A program made the position numbers and the translations under genes. This document shows, piece after piece, positions 4,564 through 6,931 of a stretch of 6,931 nt of DNA. The number at the start of each line of letters is the position of its first letter. Within the stretch, counting starts at the first letter, position 1. Source of the DNA: Prevotellaceae bacterium (GTDB lineage Bacteria; Bacteroidota; Bacteroidia; Bacteroidales; UBA932); assembly GCA_031259805.1 (NCBI GenBank), contig JAIRKX010000099.1, positions 1 through 6,931 of the forward strand, in the 5' to 3' direction. The notes under the pieces were generated by a model. It was given only the letters and a program-made list of their open reading frames with translations, did no database searches and was not told the origin of the DNA.

Positions 4564-6606
4564 TTAACGTGCTTTTACGGCATTCAACATCGGTTCGATG
4601 CTGACTTCACGGCCTGTGGCGCGCTTCATCCACCATTGCGGGGAAAGACGTCCCATGCGGTAAATGCGGGTTACTTCGTCGGCAAAATGGGCGTCGCGCA
4701 AAAACTCTTCTAACTGGAACTCGATCAGATGCCCCATCGGGTAATTGGCTAAGTAGAGCGGGTTGTCAATCATGTGCGAATAGATCGCCAGTATCGGCGA
4801 GTCGGGTTCGCCTAATATCGGGGCATAGCAGGCATTCCACAACTCGCGGGCAATGCGCAGGACATTTTCTTTCAGCTGTACCGGCGTCGCATGAGGGTTG
4901 GCGTACATCCATTCCCATACGGCGATGTCGACCAGCGCCACGCCCATAATTTCGTAGCATCCCCAAAAGATATCCAGCGCCGTCAGCCATTCTTTGTCGT
5001 TGGCGCTTTCGCGAATGCCCAACAGGCCGAGGTCGCGTTTCTGGAAAAGGAAGGCCAGCGCTTCGGTAAAAGCCGTATTAGGCACGCCGTTCAACATATA
5101 GTAATCGATGTCGTAGAGGCTGATGGTTTGCTCGACGTTGTGTCCAAATTCATGCACGGCAATATTATAGCCTTTGTAATCCATGCCCGACGGGGCAATG
5201 CGCGTCCTCAGGTGGGCTTTGTCGCCTTTCATGGCCGCGCCCCATGCATGCCCCGACCCGCGGGCGGCGTCGACCTCTATCTTGTCGCTGATGCGGGCGG
5301 CTTCGTCCGGTGTAAAGCCCAGCCGCTGCAGGAGCGTCGGCATGGCTCGTTCAAACGCACCGGCATTGGGGTAGAGGCGGCGGGTTATAGCCGTCAGTTC
5401 GTCTTCGGGAATGCTACTGCGCGATTTGAAGCCGTCGTACCAGATGTCGAACGGTTCGAGCGGACGTCCGAGCCGGGTTTCAATCAGCGTGGCCACCTGC
5501 TTGACCTGCGCCGATGAGACGAAGCGTGTAAACATATCCTTCACCTCGTCTTTCGAAAATTCCATGCCGCCGTCGAAAGCGCGTTGGATATACGAAGGCG
5601 TCGCCGGCGTATAGGCGTCGACCGATTGCAGGGCGTGGAAGTTGTCGAGCAGTACGGCATAGCGTGTGTCGGGTTCGGCAGCGGCGGCGATTTCCCGACC
5701 ATCCTTAAACACACGGTTCGCGATGGGATTCCACTGCACGTCGTGGCGGTTGATTACTCTTTCGGGTATTTCCTGCGTGACGATGCGCTTCATCACCGTA
5801 TAAATCATCCGTTGCTTTTCGAGGCCATGCGCGGCGTCGGCATAATTCGATTTCAATTCGTCGCGCAGATTCCAATGCGAAAGTAGTTTCATGCCGGCGG
5901 GGAACAAAGCGTCGCCGTTGTCGTTGCGCAATTCGCCCATCATAATATTATAGTCTGAGATATAATTATCGGCGGCGGTTTGGGTAGCCGACACTCGCTG
6001 CTGCACGTTGGCCGGAATGCGCGCTGTGAACAGGTCGCCCATACGGGCATACGCCCATTGCAGGCGCGACCAGCTTTCGCCCTGCTCCTGTTTCTCCTGC
6101 AAGGTAAAGGACGGAAAATTTAGCACCGTGGTAAACGCTACTTTATTCGCAAACATGTCGTCCTTAAAATGCGCCGATACATCGTAGCCGCCCATGTCGT
6201 AGTCGATCGGCAACGGCTCATCGATATCTTCGTGGATCGTTTTTTTCAGCTCCAAATCAATCTTGTTGAACGAGCCGAGCAACAGCTCAAACTTGTCGGA
6301 CAGGCGGAGGAACAGTTGTTCGCGTGCCGCTTCGCCATTCACGTAGTGTGCGAGGCAGAAGGCGATAAATTCCGCTTCATTGCCGTCGTTGTCTGTCCAT
6401 AATTTCATCGCCTGCCGGATTCCTTTTTCCGCACGGGCAACCGGCAAGTCGTCATAACGCGCCCTTAGCGAGTCCAGTGTTTGCAGGACTGTAGTCTCTT
6501 CTTTCGCAGTCATAGTAAACGGTTTCTTTTGAGATGATCGGTTGGCATCTACACATGCGCCGCCCATACAAGCTGCGCCAATAATAAAGAATAGTATTTT
6601 TTTCAT
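4564..6606 (-). CDS. Exported gluzincin-type zinc metallopeptidase (M2/M3-like)
   Basis: The 680-residue product starts MKKILFFIIGAACMGGAC, an export signal with cysteines at 13 and 18. Lipidation is possible, but neither cysteine has a textbook lipobox (Gly at -3). The zinc site is His485-Glu486-Phe-Gly-His489 (HEFGHN), with a likely third ligand Glu515 in NTAFTEALAF, 26 residues on. That spacing is close to the M2/M3 oligopeptidase clans. Near the C-terminus, His611 and Tyr622 in a stretch ending GHLIEFQL recall the ACE region with the substrate-stabilising His and Tyr; this is my alignment by eye. The size and helical character fit a peptidyl-dipeptidase or oligopeptidase in the periplasm or envelope, digesting peptides. 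Substrate unknown. A longer frame opens at 6693 but runs across the predicted promoter and precedes the signal peptide, so 6606 was chosen. Confidence 0.85.
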   Translation of the reverse strand: MKKILFFIIGAACMGGACVDANRSSQKKPFTMTAKEETTVLQTLDSLRARYDDLPVARAEKGIRQAMKLWTDNDGNEAEFIAFCLAHYVNGEAAREQLFLRLSDKFELLLGSFNKIDLELKKTIHEDIDEPLPIDYDMGGYDVSAHFKDDMFANKVAFTTVLNFPSFTLQEKQEQGESWSRLQWAYARMGDLFTARIPANVQQRVSATQTAADNYISDYNIMMGELRNDNGDALFPAGMKLLSHWNLRDELKSNYADAAHGLEKQRMIYTVMKRIVTQEIPERVINRHDVQWNPIANRVFKDGREIAAAAEPDTRYAVLLDNFHALQSVDAYTPATPSYIQRAFDGGMEFSKDEVKDMFTRFVSSAQVKQVATLIETRLGRPLEPFDIWYDGFKSRSSIPEDELTAITRRLYPNAGAFERAMPTLLQRLGFTPDEAARISDKIEVDAARGSGHAWGAAMKGDKAHLRTRIAPSGMDYKGYNIAVHEFGHNVEQTISLYDIDYYMLNGVPNTAFTEALAFLFQKRDLGLLGIRESANDKEWLTALDIFWGCYEIMGVALVDIAVWEWMYANPHATPVQLKENVLRIARELWNACYAPILGEPDSPILAIYSHMIDNPLYLANYPMGHLIEFQLEEFLRDAHFADEVTRIYRMGRLSPQWWMKRATGREVSIEPMLNAVKAR

Positions 6607-6629
6607 TCTTCGGATAGTTAAATTAAGTG

Positions 6630-6660
6630 CGAAGATAGGGGTTATTTTTGGATTTTGAAA
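6630..6660 (-). promoter_or_regulatory. Candidate promoter of the metallopeptidase gene
   Basis: On the minus strand TTTC (6660-6657) and TATCTTCG (6637-6630) each differ by one base from the TTTG / TAnnTTTG consensus, with a 19-bp spacer. The -7 box is 23 bases before the ATG at 6606, the same distance as at rseC and tetR. That recurrence raises confidence despite the mismatches. Confidence 0.45.
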
Positions 6661-6820
6661 GAGAAATTGGGGCAGCGGGCGGGGCTGACGCATCTACATT
6701 TAGTTGGGAATGGGAAAAAGAACTATCTTTCCTCCCCAAAAAGCGTTATGGAAAGTCCGGTGCGTTATTGTTCGAGTACAAGAGATCCCCCCGTGTTGAA
6801 CGCACGCGCGAGCATGATTT

Positions 6821-6848
6821 GGAAGATATTCTTCCCTACTAAGGGAAG
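6821..6848. other. Two overlapping palindromes at the start of the right-edge array
   Basis: GGAAGA-TAT-TCTTCC (6821-6835) and CTTCCCT-ACTA-AGGGAAG (6831-6848) are both perfect and share bases 6831-6835, so only one can form at a time. They lead into the 23-bp-period repeat. The stretch 6661-6820 before them holds nothing I can name. Confidence 0.6.
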
Positions 6849-6931
6849 GAGACCCTCCCTCTACTAAGGGGGAACGTCTCCCTCTACTAAGGGGGGATGT
6901 CCAGGTCACCGGTGATCGGATGTCCAGGTCA
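6834..6931. repeat. 23-bp-period repeat array, continues past the right edge
   Basis: CCCT...ACTAAGGG recurs at 6834, 6857 and 6880, exactly 23 bases apart. GGATGTCCAGGTCA then occurs at 6895-6908 and again at 6918-6931, also 23 bases apart. The third unit belongs to both sets, so the array changes unit type while keeping its period. A 10-bp perfect palindrome, TCACCGGTGA, lies at 6906-6915. The copy number cannot be known because the window ends inside the array. It lies about 230 bases upstream of the peptidase gene, with no gene visible in between. Confidence 0.75.

Noticed and set aside
6700..6909. Minus-strand open frame of 69 codons at the right edge
   Set aside because: It is built partly from the 23-bp array, shows no domain, and has no promoter match; a degraded gene fragment is possible but not supported.

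Overview
The window looks like a Bacteroidales chromosome, perhaps near Tannerella or Porphyromonas. Three things suggest this: an rseC-rnfB gene pair, start codons with little or no Shine-Dalgarno sequence, and promoter boxes matching the Bacteroidetes TTTG / TAnnTTTG pattern with short leaders. The species cannot be named from sequence alone.

Layout, left to right. (1) 1-903, minus strand: rseC followed two bases later by the start of rnfB, the front of an Rnf ion-translocating electron-transport operon that runs off the left edge. (2) 904-1815: 912 bases with no convincing gene but dense repeats. There is a heptamer tract beside the rseC promoter and a 42-bp tandem array (about 6.5 units) bracketed by two 134-bp direct repeats that differ at one base. 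Two GC-rich or long hairpins follow. (3) 1816-3584, minus strand: a TetR-type regulator and, 20 bases downstream, a secreted glycine-patterned repeat protein with a barrel-like C-terminus; they probably form one operon. (4) 3585-4014: the tetR promoter with a candidate operator, then a 322-bp palindrome-rich element with 20-bp terminal inverted repeats (MITE-like). Its right end supplies the -33 box of the next promoter. (5) 4015-4533, plus strand: shikimate kinase (aroK), apparently starting at TTG. (6) 4564-6606, minus strand: a large exported zinc metallopeptidase with an HEFGH motif, convergent with aroK. (7) 6607-6931: the peptidase promoter, about 160 unremarkable bases, and a 23-bp-period repeat array that runs off the right edge.

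The genes are ordinary housekeeping, envelope and regulatory functions. The unusual content is between them: three different short-period arrays (7/21, 42 and 23 bp), a direct-repeat-bracketed array cassette, and a MITE-like element that appears to have been taken into the aroK promoter. No complete transposase, CRISPR array, rRNA or tRNA was seen.
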